From DAOTXS01 sp034433515 (GTDB lineage: Bacteria > Chloroflexota > Anaerolineae > UBA4142): a DNA stretch of 64,000 bases. The notes below the pieces were generated by a model. It was not told the origin of the DNA. It searched no databases and was given only the letters and a program-made list of their open reading frames with translations. Both the position numbers and the translations under genes were made by a program. The DNA is taken from contig DAOUAL010000085.1 in NCBI GenBank assembly GCA_034433515.1, positions 5,732 through 69,731 on the forward strand, written 5' to 3'. Of this stretch, positions 43,808 through 52,135 are shown piece by piece; positions within the stretch are counted from its first letter, which is position 1, and each line of letters begins with the position of its first letter.

Positions 43808-44512
43808 TTATTTCAACAACGCGTCGAACGTGCGCGCAAATTCTGAATAATCGAGCGTCCGTACTTGCAGCACTCGGCCGCCAATCATAAACGTAGGGGT
43901 GCCTTGAATTCCTAACCGTCGGGCTTCGGCAATCTCGGCTTGGATGACCGACGCGGTTTCTTCATTGTCCACACATTTATTGAAAGCGGCGGTGTCCAAG
44001 CCGATGTCAGCGGCATACTTTTTCAAATTGGCTTTGGTGTACGTGCCAACAAATTCCCCGCGCCATTCGCCGAACAGTTTATCATAGTACTGCCAAAACT
44101 TGCCTTGCCGATTGGCGCACTCGGCGGCGTACGCCGCCCAATGGGATTCGTTGATGCCGCGCTGTGCGCCCATATCCACGACCGGATAGTACTTGTAGGT
44201 GTACTTGACCTTGCCCGTTTGGAAATAATTTTTATCGAGTTGACGCTCCGCGCCAACAGCAAAATCTCTGCAGAACGGTCACTGAAAATCTGACCACTCG
44301 ACCAGTTCGATTTTGGCGTTCGGGTCGCCTTTGGTGCGCCCAGACGTTACCGTGTTGCTGGGGGTGACCGGCGCGGCTTGGGGAGTCTGTAAATTGAACA
44401 ACACGAGCACGCCGACGATGACCAGCACGCCAATACCAATCGCCATCGCCCAAGTGGGCAAGCCACGACTGGCAGGCGCTTTGTTTTTGGGATCTCCTCT
44501 CCGAGGTGACAT
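43808..44512 (-). CDS. Candidate selenocysteine-containing DsbA-like protein (in-frame UGA at the redox site)
   Basis: Reading starts at 44512 (AAGGA upstream): basic N-terminus, one membrane helix (about 21-42), then thioredoxin-fold sequence SDFQ. Codon 78 is UGA (44281-44279), after which the same frame continues PFCRDFAVGAERQLD to a normal stop at 43808. Family members have FQCPFC, so the UGA replaces exactly the first redox Cys, giving U-x-x-C. The cis-Pro loop IQGTPTFMIGG and full C-terminus are intact; total length would be 234. A bSECIS-like hairpin starts 21 bases after the UGA. A point nonsense mutation or sequencing error is the alternative. Confidence 0.72.
44239..44257 (-). promoter_or_regulatory. 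Possible bacterial SECIS hairpin
   Basis: GTTGGCG and CGTCAAC pair over seven positions (one G-U) with loop CGGAG. The loop begins 28 bases after the UGA and has G as its second base. Both properties fall within the published bSECIS description (UGA-to-loop 16-37 bases, G in the first two loop positions). Confidence 0.55.
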
Positions 44513-44540
44513 CGGTTTCCTTTCTAAAAGATTTGGTTTC

Positions 44541-44569
44541 ATTATCCAAAAAAAGAGTCCCGTTGTCAA
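44541..44569 (-). promoter_or_regulatory. Promoter of the candidate selenoprotein gene
   Basis: TTGACA and GATAAT on the minus strand are exactly 17 bp apart, 28 bases before the ATG. The strong promoter argues against a dead gene. Confidence 0.8.
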
Positions 44570-44582
44570 ACAACTCCAGAAT

Positions 44583-44611
44583 TTAACGCGGTCTAGGTTG
44601 TGTGGTATAAT
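44583..44611 (+). promoter_or_regulatory. Promoter of the DUF2283 gene
   Basis: TTAACG and a perfect TATAAT are 17 bp apart on the plus strand. AAGGTGG precedes the ATG at 44670. Confidence 0.6.
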
Positions 44612-44669
44612 TGATTTGTAGGTCAGAAAATTAAATTCGAGCCGGCAGGATCGGCTAGAAGGTGGGTCA

Positions 44670-44954
44670 ATGATGAACCAACCCCTCACGTTTCTCTACG
44701 ATCACAAAGCGGATGTCTTGTATGTCTCCTGCGGCCACCCGATCTATACCGATTCCGTCGCGCTCAATGAAAACGTCATTCTCCATCTCGAACCAGCCAG
44801 CGACACGATCGTTGGCTTTTCCATCATTGATTTCATCCAGCGATTTACCAACACCGAAACGCCGGCGTGTATTCCCTTGCTTGCAACCTTTAAGCATTTG
44901 CCTAAAACCAAGCCAAGAACCGGCAAGCCACGCCGCGCCACTCACCGAGGTTAA
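44670..44954 (+). CDS. DUF2283 small protein
   Basis: The 94-residue protein has the family pattern FLYDHKADVLYVSCG and a following ENVILHLEPASDTIVGFSII. The C-terminus is basic. The function of DUF2283 is unknown; members often occur with small DUF toxin-antitoxin-like genes. It ends two bases before the dehydrogenase gene and may be its first cistron. Confidence 0.78.
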   Translation: MMNQPLTFLYDHKADVLYVSCGHPIYTDSVALNENVILHLEPASDTIVGFSIIDFIQRFTNTETPACIPLLATFKHLPKTKPRTGKPRRATHRG

Positions 44955-44956
44955 CC

Positions 44957-47911
44957 ATGCAACTTGTGCTTAGTGTGAATGGTGAAGAAAAAATTTTCAA
45001 TGTTGCGCCCAACGAGACTCTTTTGCACGCCTTGCGCGCCAATGGATATTTGGGGGTCAAGCATGGCTGCGACAATGGCGAATGCGGTGCCTGCGCCGTC
45101 CTTGTGGATGGCGTGCCGATGAATTCGTGCCTGATGCTTGCCATCCAAGCCCAAGGCAAGCACATCACCACGATTGAAGCGCTGGGCCAGGTCGCCGAGC
45201 AAGGTTGGAAACATACGGCGGGATTGCATCCGATTCAACAAGCGTTCATTGAAACCGGCGCATTGCAATGTGGCTATTGCACGCCGGCAATGATTCTTGC
45301 CGCTAAATCGTTGCTAGACCAAACGCTCACGCCCACCGAAGACCAAGTGCGCGATGCGCTCAGCGGTGTCTTGTGCCGCTGCACCGGCTATGTCAAACCG
45401 GTGCAAGCGGTGTTGCGTGCGGCAGAAATGATGCGGGGCGATAGACAATCGAGTGAGTGGGCGGCTGAGCAACCCGCCATCCCGGTGATGCTACCAACTT
45501 CCGAACCTCCCAATTACCCAATCACCGAATCACCTAACCTCCTCACCACTCAATCGCCCACGCTGATCGTCGCACCTTCGATTCCCGAAACCAACGTGGT
45601 GGGCAAACCCGAGAAAAAAGTGGACGCGGCGAAACTCGTGCAAGGCAAGCCAGCCTTCACCGATGATATCGAACTGCGCGGAATGTTGTACGCCAAAGTG
45701 CTGCACTCACCTGTCGCCCACGCGCGCATCAAACGGATTGACGTTTCGAAAGCCCGCGCGCTTCCCGGCGTCCATGCGGTGCTAACTTATCACGATATTC
45801 CGCGCGTCGTCTATTCCACCGCCGGGCAGTCCGATCCCATCCCCGGTCCCCTCGATACTTTTTCGCTTGATTCCAAAGTTCGATTTGTGGGCGATCGTGT
45901 GGCGTTTGTTGCTGCCGAATCGGAAGAGATTGCGGAACACGCGCTCGAGTTGATCGAAGTCGAGTACGAAGAACTCCCGGCGATTCTCGATCCGCGCGAG
46001 GCAATGAAACCCGGTGCGCCGCGCATCCACGACGAACCCGAGTACGTGAATTTTGCCGAATCCGATCCCTCGAAAAATCTTGCGGCAAAAATCGAAATCG
46101 AAATTGGCAACGTCGAAGAAGGTTTCCAACAAGCCGATTATGTGTTTGAAGATGAATACATCGTGCCCAAGGTGCACCAAGCGCACATCGAGCCGCACGT
46201 TGTCGTGACGTACTGGGATGAGGATGATCGGCTGGTGATTCGTTCTTCGACCCAAGTGCCCTTTCACGCGCGGCGCATCCTTGCGCCGGTGCTAGGTCTG
46301 CCACCCAAACGCATTCGTGTCATCAAGCCGCGCATCGGCGGAGGATTTGGCGGCAAGCAAGAAGTATTGATCGAAGACATTGCCGCACACTTGACCATTG
46401 CGACCGGGCGGCCGGTGCGCTTGGAGTACACCCGCGAAGAAGAATTTATCGCCGCGCGCTCGCGTCATCCGATGCGCATCAAGATGAAAACCGGCGTCAA
46501 ACGCGATGGCACGATGGTCGCCAATGAAATGTACGCGTTGAGCGATACGGGAGCGTACGGATGCCACGCGCTCACCGTGACCGGCAACACCGGGCAAAAG
46601 TGTATGGGCTTGTATAACGCGCCAAACATCAAGTTTCATGCGCACGTCGTTTACACGAACACGCCGCCCGCTGGCGCGTATCGCGGTTATGGCGTGCCGC
46701 AAGGTTTCTTTCCGCTCGAAGTGCATATGGAAAAAATTGCGCGTGCCCTTGGTCTCGATCCCATCGAATTTCGCTTAAAGAACGCGGTCAAAGCCGGTGA
46801 TGAACTGCCTACCTCGAAAGCGTGGAGTGAGGGACGCGAGCCGCATCCGGAAATCATCGAAACATGCGGGTTGCCGGAATGTGTGGCGCAAGGGACAAGC
46901 GCGATTGGCTGGCGCGAGAAATTTGGTAACGCCCAATGGCATCGTGTACCCGGCAAGCCGCATTTGCGGCGTGGCATCGGTGTGGCGTGTGTGATGCAAG
47001 GCACGGCGATTCCCTATCTTGATATGGGAGGCGCGTCCATCAAGATCAACGACGATGGTTCGTTCAATTTGCTCGTCGGTGCAACCGATTTGGGGACTGG
47101 GTCGGATACGGTGTTGGCACAACTTGCCGCCGAAATTCTGGGTTGCCCGGTGGATGACATCATCGTCTATTCGAGCGACACGGATTTCACCCCGTTCGAT
47201 AAAGGGGCGTACGCGTCTAGCACGACGTACATTTCCGGCGGCGCGGTGGTCAAAGCGGCAGAGCAAGTTGCCGAACAGATCAAGAAGGTGGCGGCACGGA
47301 TGCTGGAAGTGAGAGATGTTCCGGCGGAACGTCTGTACCTGCACGATAAAAAAGTCATTGCCCCAGATGGCAGATTCGTAACGCTTGCCGATGTTGCACT
47401 CGAATCGTTGCATCACAAGGATCAATTCCAGATTATGGCAGTCGCGTCGTACGTCTCACCCAAATCGCCGCCGCCGTTCGCTGCGCAGTTTGCCCAAGTG
47501 TTGGTGGACACCGAGACCGGGCAAATCACGGTGGAGAAATTGGTGATGGCGGTGGATAGCGGTGTCATTGTCAACCCGGTTACGGCATCGGGCCAGATCG
47601 AAGGCGGAATGACGCAGGCGTTGGGGTACGCCGTGTGCGAAGAGATGTTGTACGATGCACGTGGTGATTCGGTGATTCGGCAATTGGGTGATTACAAAAT
47701 TTTTGCGGCGGATGAGATGCCGGAACTACAAGCAATTTTTGTGCAAACGTACGAACCATCCCATCCCTTTGGTTTGAAAGCCGTCGCGGAGATTCCGATG
47801 GATGGCGTTGCCCCCGCGGTGGCAAACGCGGTGTACGATGCGGTGGGAGTTTGGATGAATGAAATTCCGATGACCCCGGAGCGGGTGTGGAGAAAAATAC
47901 GTCAGCCCTGA
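44957..47911 (+). CDS. Xanthine-dehydrogenase-family protein: [2Fe-2S] domain fused to molybdenum domain
   Basis: The 984-residue protein joins two modules. Residues 1-160 carry both [2Fe-2S] sites (CDNGECGAC...C and CGYC...CRCTGY). Residues about 215-984 form the molybdopterin-binding large subunit; the likely catalytic Glu945 is in KAVAEIPMDG. The linker between them is encoded by octamer repeats. It oxidises a purine or other N-heterocycle or aldehyde. A FAD subunit gene, itself fused to a second [2Fe-2S] module, and xdhC lie 6 kb downstream. Substrate unknown. Confidence 0.92.
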   Translation: MQLVLSVNGEEKIFNVAPNETLLHALRANGYLGVKHGCDNGECGACAVLVDGVPMNSCLMLAIQAQGKHITTIEALGQVAEQGWKHTAGLHPIQQAFIETGALQCGYCTPAMILAAKSLLDQTLTPTEDQVRDALSGVLCRCTGYVKPVQAVLRAAEMMRGDRQSSEWAAEQPAIPVMLPTSEPPNYPITESPNLLTTQSPTLIVAPSIPETNVVGKPEKKVDAAKLVQGKPAFTDDIELRGMLYAKVLHSPVAHARIKRIDVSKARALPGVHAVLTYHDIPRVVYSTAGQSDPIPGPLDTFSLDSKVRFVGDRVAFVAAESEEIAEHALELIEVEYEELPAILDPREAMKPGAPRIHDEPEYVNFAESDPSKNLAAKIEIEIGNVEEGFQQADYVFEDEYIVPKVHQAHIEPHVVVTYWDEDDRLVIRSSTQVPFHARRILAPVLGLPPKRIRVIKPRIGGGFGGKQEVLIEDIAAHLTIATGRPVRLEYTREEEFIAARSRHPMRIKMKTGVKRDGTMVANEMYALSDTGAYGCHALTVTGNTGQKCMGLYNAPNIKFHAHVVYTNTPPAGAYRGYGVPQGFFPLEVHMEKIARALGLDPIEFRLKNAVKAGDELPTSKAWSEGREPHPEIIETCGLPECVAQGTSAIGWREKFGNAQWHRVPGKPHLRRGIGVACVMQGTAIPYLDMGGASIKINDDGSFNLLVGATDLGTGSDTVLAQLAAEILGCPVDDIIVYSSDTDFTPFDKGAYASSTTYISGGAVVKAAEQVAEQIKKVAARMLEVRDVPAERLYLHDKKVIAPDGRFVTLADVALESLHHKDQFQIMAVASYVSPKSPPPFAAQFAQVLVDTETGQITVEKLVMAVDSGVIVNPVTASGQIEGGMTQALGYAVCEEMLYDARGDSVIRQLGDYKIFAADEMPELQAIFVQTYEPSHPFGLKAVAEIPMDGVAPAVANAVYDAVGVWMNEIPMTPERVWRKIRQP
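45498..45561. repeat. Octanucleotide tandem repeat in the interdomain linker
   Basis: Eight imperfect 8-mers run in series: CTTCCGAA, CCTCCCAA, TTACCCAA, TCACCGAA, TCACCTAA, CCTCCTCA, CCACTCAA, TCGCCCAC. They encode an 8-residue periodic Ser/Pro/Thr linker. Confidence 0.8.
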
Positions 47912-47915
47912 TCCA

Positions 47916-48149
47916 TCAGCGCCGGCTTTGATACATTGCCAACACCATAAACGCCAGCCCAGCCATCAATACAACCACGAACCAGTTGATTTGATTCGAG
48001 AGGGCTTGACTGATGAGGGCGGTGATGAACGCGGTGAAAATTCCCACCAGAAAATTTCCAACAAAATCTTCGGGGACAGAGGTGCGTTGAGGTTTATCCG
48101 ATTCATACGACACTTCGAGATGTTTCGTTTTCTTGCGCCACTTGGGCAT
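47916..48149 (-). CDS. Small membrane protein of unknown function
   Basis: The 77-residue protein has a basic N-terminus, a polar stretch and two hydrophobic helices (about 30-50 and 54-72). I do not recognise a family. A strong AGGAGG and a near-consensus promoter with an overlapping palindrome support a real, regulated gene. It is convergent with the dehydrogenase gene and divergent from the PfkB fusion gene. Confidence 0.7.
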   Translation of the reverse strand: MPKWRKKTKHLEVSYESDKPQRTSVPEDFVGNFLVGIFTAFITALISQALSNQINWFVVVLMAGLAFMVLAMYQSRR

Positions 48150-48165
48150 CGCGCCCTCCTATCCA

Positions 48166-48212
48166 ATTAGAACTATTGTTCTAATTATAAGCGAATTCTT
48201 GATTGGAGTCAA
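48166..48212 (-). promoter_or_regulatory. Promoter with overlapping operator-like palindrome
   Basis: On the minus strand TTGACT (48212-48207) and TATAAT (48189-48184) are 17 bp apart. ATTAGAAC and GTTCTAAT (48166-48185) form a perfect inverted repeat around TATT, touching the -10 and start site. The -35 lies ten bases from the start of the divergent PfkB fusion gene. Confidence 0.75.
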
Positions 48213-48221
48213 TCCGCGATT

Positions 48222-50003
48222 TTGAATACGTTGCTCATTATCGGTGGCGCATCGGTGGATGTGCTTCATTTTGCCGGGCGCACCGAACATTCGATTGGCG
48301 GCGCGGGATTGTACACCGCCCTCGCCGCGCATCGCGCTGGCGCAAGCGTAACCATGTTTGCGCCGCGCCCGGATCCAATGCCGCCGGAATTTGCGCCGGT
48401 GGCTGAACGAATCCATTGGATCGGTCCGCTCGTTTCGCCGGATCAGTTGCCACGTTTTGAAATTGCGCATTATGGGCACGGCAAAGCGGAACTGGTTAGC
48501 GCGCGCTGGGGTGCGGAATCCCAACTGACGCCGGCAAACTTGCCCACTGAAAATTTTTCTGCCGACCTGATTTACTGTGGTCCCCTTGCCGATCCGGCGC
48601 GTCAGCTGGCTTACGTCCGACATTTCAAATCGCGTGGTCAGCGGGTTGCTGTTGGGACTTATGGTCACGCCGTCAAAAATTTTCCGGAAACCATTCGGCA
48701 GATTTTTGGCGAGGCAGACATTTTCTTTTGCAACACCAACGAAGCAGCCCTGCTTTTTGGAAACATCGAGAATGCCACAACGCTGCCGGGAAAATTTTTA
48801 TTCATTACGCGCAGCGCGGAAGGGGCGACCATCGTCCAAGGAAATCATCACACGAATGTTCCCAGCGTCGCGATTCAAGAACTCGATCCGACTGGCGCGG
48901 GCGATACATTTGCCGGCACCACGATGGCATTGATCCTCCAAGGTGTGCATCCCATTCGTGCGGCACAACAAGCCGCTGTGTGCGCCGCCGAGATGGTAAC
49001 CGCTGTCGGTCCCACGATGCTTTTGCAACCGCCACCTTTGCCAGCGATTCCTAGCGATCCGCGCGTCCAAGTGAACGATGCCCAAGTGGAGCGCATGGCT
49101 AGTTTGATTGCACGACTGGATGCGGCAACGCCTTTCGATTTTTGTGGCGATCATTTTCCGCGTGTCAACGATCCGCGCGCGCTCGATTTCTTTTTTGCCA
49201 GCACCTTGCAACAATTCGGTTTCTGGCACGATGATAGCATGCGTTACACCCAGCCCTTCATTGCCGCGTTGAACGGGCGCACGCTCAAAGGCAGCGATTA
49301 TCTTTGGGCAATCTATCATCGCTGGCTCAATGCCGATGCGAACGGACTTACGCCTGCCGGTCAAGCACAGGTTACCCAAGACGAATTTTTGCAGCGTCTT
49401 GCTTCAGACGATAGCGCGCGCTTGCCGATCTGGGAAGAACACTGGCGCTGTGCCCAACAGTACGGCCGCGATATGCTGGCGTTGGGGTGGACGCCAGCGC
49501 AGATCGTTGCGCGTGCGAATGCTTCCAACCAACCGGTCCAAACTTTTTTGATGCAGTTGGATCACATTGGTGGCTACAAAGAAGACCCGTTGCGCAAAAA
49601 ATCGGCGCTGCTCGCCATCATTCTGCAACAACGCCCGGAAAAATTTTTGCGCGCCGATTCGGGCGAAAGCGTTCCGCCCATCATTGATTATCATTTGCAA
49701 CGTTCGTGTTTGCGAATGGGATTGATTGAGGTCAACGATCCACGTTTGTACCAAGCGTTGGTGAATCGCGCGTTATTGTCTGCCGAGGACGAATGGGCGA
49801 TTCGGCGAGTGGCGTACACCGCGATAGAACGTGTGCAACGTTTGAGCGACAAGCCGATGGGCGCGGTGGATTGGTTCTTTTTCAACGCGCGGCGGCGTTG
49901 TCCGGAAATGATCGCGCCGGATTGCGCCCATTGTGCCGCCGACCCGGGGTGCGCGCATCGCAAAGAATTGTTTCAGCCCGTCCGGCGCACCACATTTTAT
50001 TAG
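48222..50003 (+). CDS. PfkB-type kinase fused to a queuosine-salvage/HhH-like domain with four-cysteine tail
   Basis: The 593-residue protein has two parts. Residues 1-285 are a PfkB kinase with GGASVDVLHF and the catalytic motif DPTGAGDTFAGT. Residues about 300-593 are helical (FDFCGDHFPRVNDPRALDFF, DDSMRYTQPFIAALNGRTLKG without interruption) and recall DUF2419/Qng1 queuosine-salvage hydrolases, but this is pattern recognition only. The C-terminus has C-x7-C-x2-C-x5-C, similar to the iron-sulfur loop of endonuclease III-type proteins. The TTG start at 48222 is uncertain; no good Shine-Dalgarno is seen. An M20 hydrolase gene follows by 9 nt. Confidence 0.75.
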   Translation: MNTLLIIGGASVDVLHFAGRTEHSIGGAGLYTALAAHRAGASVTMFAPRPDPMPPEFAPVAERIHWIGPLVSPDQLPRFEIAHYGHGKAELVSARWGAESQLTPANLPTENFSADLIYCGPLADPARQLAYVRHFKSRGQRVAVGTYGHAVKNFPETIRQIFGEADIFFCNTNEAALLFGNIENATTLPGKFLFITRSAEGATIVQGNHHTNVPSVAIQELDPTGAGDTFAGTTMALILQGVHPIRAAQQAAVCAAEMVTAVGPTMLLQPPPLPAIPSDPRVQVNDAQVERMASLIARLDAATPFDFCGDHFPRVNDPRALDFFFASTLQQFGFWHDDSMRYTQPFIAALNGRTLKGSDYLWAIYHRWLNADANGLTPAGQAQVTQDEFLQRLASDDSARLPIWEEHWRCAQQYGRDMLALGWTPAQIVARANASNQPVQTFLMQLDHIGGYKEDPLRKKSALLAIILQQRPEKFLRADSGESVPPIIDYHLQRSCLRMGLIEVNDPRLYQALVNRALLSAEDEWAIRRVAYTAIERVQRLSDKPMGAVDWFFFNARRRCPEMIAPDCAHCAADPGCAHRKELFQPVRRTTFY

Positions 50004-50012
50004 GCATATCCA

Positions 50013-51260
50013 ATGTCCTTGACCACTCTCCGGATCAATGCGGATCGGATGCGCGCCGATTTTGACGCGCTGGCTCAAATTGGCGCAACCGGCGATGGCG
50101 GCGTGCATCGTCCAACCTTCAGCGACGCCCATCTTGCCGCGCGTGCGTGGTTTCGCGCCCAAATCGAACAAGCCGGACTGTCGTTTCGTACCGATCGCGC
50201 GGGCAATCATTCCGCGTTCTTGCAATGTGCCGGCGAGAATGCCAAAACTCTTTTGCTCGGCTCGCATCTCGATTCGGTCCCAAATGGCGGACGCTTTGAT
50301 GGCGCGTTGGGGGTTTGCGCCGCGCTCGAAGTGTTGCGTGTGGTGAAAGAAAATTGCCTTGCATTGGCGACCAATCTTGAGGCGATTGATTTTACCGATG
50401 AAGAAGGTACGCTCGTGGGTTTTCTGGGCAGTGCGGCAATTGCCGGTAAATTAAAGCCAGACGATTTAAAGAACCCGCGCGGCGGACGTGCGAACTTGGA
50501 AGCCGGGCTAGCGCGCGCCGGCTTGACCGAACAAGGTTTGTTTGATGCGGCGCGTCCGCGTGATTCGGTGGCTGGTTATTTGGAATTGCATATCGAGCAA
50601 GGGCGGCGGCTGGAACGCGCGCAAAAGAAGATCGGTGTGGTGACCGAGATTGTGGGCATTGGTTCGTATCGTTTGAAATTTATCGGACGGGCGGATCATG
50701 CTGGCACCACGCCGGTGCAAGAACGGCGCGATGCCGGGCAAGGGGCTAGCGCGTTTGCGCGCGCGTTGCGTGAAATCATTATTCTCAACTTTCCGGACTG
50801 TGTCGCCAACATCGGCAAGATGGAGTTTGCACCGGGCGCGTTCAACATTGTGCCAGCCAGCGTCATCGTCTCGCTCGAGTTTCGCGCGCCAGACGAAGAC
50901 AGTTTTGCACGACTCGAAACCGAACTCATCAAACGCGCTCACGTGGAGGCGCGCCGATTTGGATTGGCAATCGAAATTGAATTTCTGGGCAAACACGCGC
51001 CTACGCCGATGAGTGAAAAGATTCAACACGCCTTTGCGGAATCGTGCGAATCATTGGGGTTGTCGTGGATGCCAATTGTTTCTGGCGCGGGACATGATGC
51101 CCAATCATTGGTACAGCAGTGGGATGCGGGAATGATTTTTGTGCCATCGGTGGAGGGCGCCAGCCATTCCGCGCGCGAGTTGACCGAATGGCAAGATTGC
51201 GTGAATGGCGCAAATGTGTTATTACAAGCGGCGCTGAGATTGGCAAAGGAGGGGAGTTAG
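50013..51260 (+). CDS. M20-family amidohydrolase (hydantoinase/carbamoylase type)
   Basis: The 415-residue metal enzyme has GSHLDSVPNGGRFDGALGV, DEEGTLVGFLGS, HIEQGRRLE and GAGHDAQ, the metal and catalytic motifs of N-carbamoyl amino acid hydrolases, ureidoglycolate and allantoate amidohydrolases. It splits an amide or carbamoyl bond in a small molecule. Near a xanthine-dehydrogenase-family enzyme, a purine-catabolic substrate such as allantoate is plausible but unproven. It is coupled to the PfkB fusion gene. Confidence 0.9.
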   Translation: MSLTTLRINADRMRADFDALAQIGATGDGGVHRPTFSDAHLAARAWFRAQIEQAGLSFRTDRAGNHSAFLQCAGENAKTLLLGSHLDSVPNGGRFDGALGVCAALEVLRVVKENCLALATNLEAIDFTDEEGTLVGFLGSAAIAGKLKPDDLKNPRGGRANLEAGLARAGLTEQGLFDAARPRDSVAGYLELHIEQGRRLERAQKKIGVVTEIVGIGSYRLKFIGRADHAGTTPVQERRDAGQGASAFARALREIIILNFPDCVANIGKMEFAPGAFNIVPASVIVSLEFRAPDEDSFARLETELIKRAHVEARRFGLAIEIEFLGKHAPTPMSEKIQHAFAESCESLGLSWMPIVSGAGHDAQSLVQQWDAGMIFVPSVEGASHSARELTEWQDCVNGANVLLQAALRLAKEGS

Positions 51261-51523
51261 CCCATCGCTTGGATAGCGGGGTCGGGTTCTGGCTCTAGGG
51301 TATAGAGAAAGTCAGGAGCAAAATCAGCCCCATTCGGCCAAGTTACTGTTCGCGAGTCTGGATCCACAAATACTTTGGCAAAGAAGGTAGGATCGCGCAG
51401 TGGCTCAAAGACGGGCCCATACAATTCCGCGCGCAGATTGACGCGCTTGCGAACGCCATTATCGAATGTGAGTTCAAGCGAATGAGGCCCAACCACTTGA
51501 ACGTGAGTAATGTGTATGATCAT
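51257..51523 (-). CDS. DUF2442 protein
   Basis: The 88-residue protein matches DUF2442 (IIHITHVQVVGPHSLELTF, VFEPLRDPTFFAKVFVD, TVTWPNGADFAPDFLY). The family is of unknown function and typically pairs with DUF4160, as here, 9 nt downstream of it. It overlaps the end of the M20 gene by four bases on the opposite strand. A toxin-antitoxin-like role has been suggested for such pairs but is not established. Confidence 0.85.
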   Translation of the reverse strand: MIIHITHVQVVGPHSLELTFDNGVRKRVNLRAELYGPVFEPLRDPTFFAKVFVDPDSRTVTWPNGADFAPDFLYTLEPEPDPAIQAMG

Positions 51524-51532
51524 ACCTATTCC

Positions 51533-51793
51533 TTAATCCAAGGGGGTAATTGGATGAATGGGCAAGCCGGCGCGGGCGAGTTCCCAATTTGCGCGCAATT
51601 CGGCTTGATGGATCGCTGCCCATTCGAATACTTGGGCACGAGTTGCGCGCGATAGATTACCCTCCAAAATCATTATCGGATCAATACCAACTTCCGCTTC
51701 CTCTCCACCTCGTTCAGCGTGAAAGTGTGGTGGAGCATGATCGCGATAGAACATTGAGATTTTGATGCCATCAAAAATTGAAATAGTCGGCAT
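51533..51793 (-). CDS. DUF4160 protein
   Basis: The 86-residue protein has the family signature FDGIKISMFYRDHAPPHFHA and a later ATRAQVFEWAAIHQAELRANW. DUF4160 proteins usually precede DUF2442. A promoter lies 12 bases before the ATG with no Shine-Dalgarno, so the message may be leaderless. Function unknown. Confidence 0.87.
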   Translation of the reverse strand: MPTISIFDGIKISMFYRDHAPPHFHAERGGEEAEVGIDPIMILEGNLSRATRAQVFEWAAIHQAELRANWELARAGLPIHPITPLD

Positions 51794-51805
51794 AAGTTTG
51801 TTAGT

Positions 51806-51834
51806 ATTCTAATGGAATGACAACACTTTGTCAA
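51806..51834 (-). promoter_or_regulatory. Promoter giving a near-leaderless DUF4160 transcript
   Basis: TTGACA (51834-51829) and TAGAAT (51811-51806) are 17 bp apart on the minus strand. With normal spacing, transcription would start about six bases before the ATG at 51793. Confidence 0.78.
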
Positions 51835-51853
51835 CGATTGAGGAGTATCATTT

Positions 51854-52006
51854 ATGCGTGGAAGAGTTACTTGGGGGACACTGACTCTCTGCATTTGGCT
51901 GATTCTCACCGGGTTGACTCACTTTGGATTGAGTTTTCCCAACCTTGCCAGTGTTTTGGCGATCTTGGCAATCGTGGCAGGGGTGTTGATTTTCTTGGGA
52001 CGCTAG
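51854..52006 (+). CDS. Small two-helix membrane protein
   Basis: The 50-residue protein starts MRGRVTWGTLTLCIWLILTG after an AGGAG and has two hydrophobic helices split by FGLSFPN. It resembles short membrane proteins that are frequent in bacteria but have no assigned function. The TAG stop is the first triplet of a MITE-like element, so the original end may have differed. Confidence 0.75.
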   Translation: MRGRVTWGTLTLCIWLILTGLTHFGLSFPNLASVLAILAIVAGVLIFLGR

Positions 52007-52107
52007 TGCAACAACATGAAATAGCTGCAGACCAGACCAATGGAAAAATGGTTACCGAGACGGCAAAGTATCAAGTTTCCACTACGCACTTTCATGTTGG
52101 TGCACTA
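52004..52107. repeat. 104-bp MITE-like element
   Basis: It has the same length and near-identical ends as the copy at 31168: TAGTGCAACAACATGAAA on the left and TTTCATGTTGGTGCACTA on the right (one mismatch to the perfect inverse). The centre is diverged, while CCACTACGCACTTTCATG is conserved. It lies between two genes. Confidence 0.85.
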
Positions 52108-52135
52108 CTAGACTCTGCACAATGGGAGTATTCCG

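Noticed and set aside
44279..44689. Independent short gene ending at the UGA
   Set aside because: It stops in the middle of a thioredoxin active site; reading through the UGA gives a complete family member.
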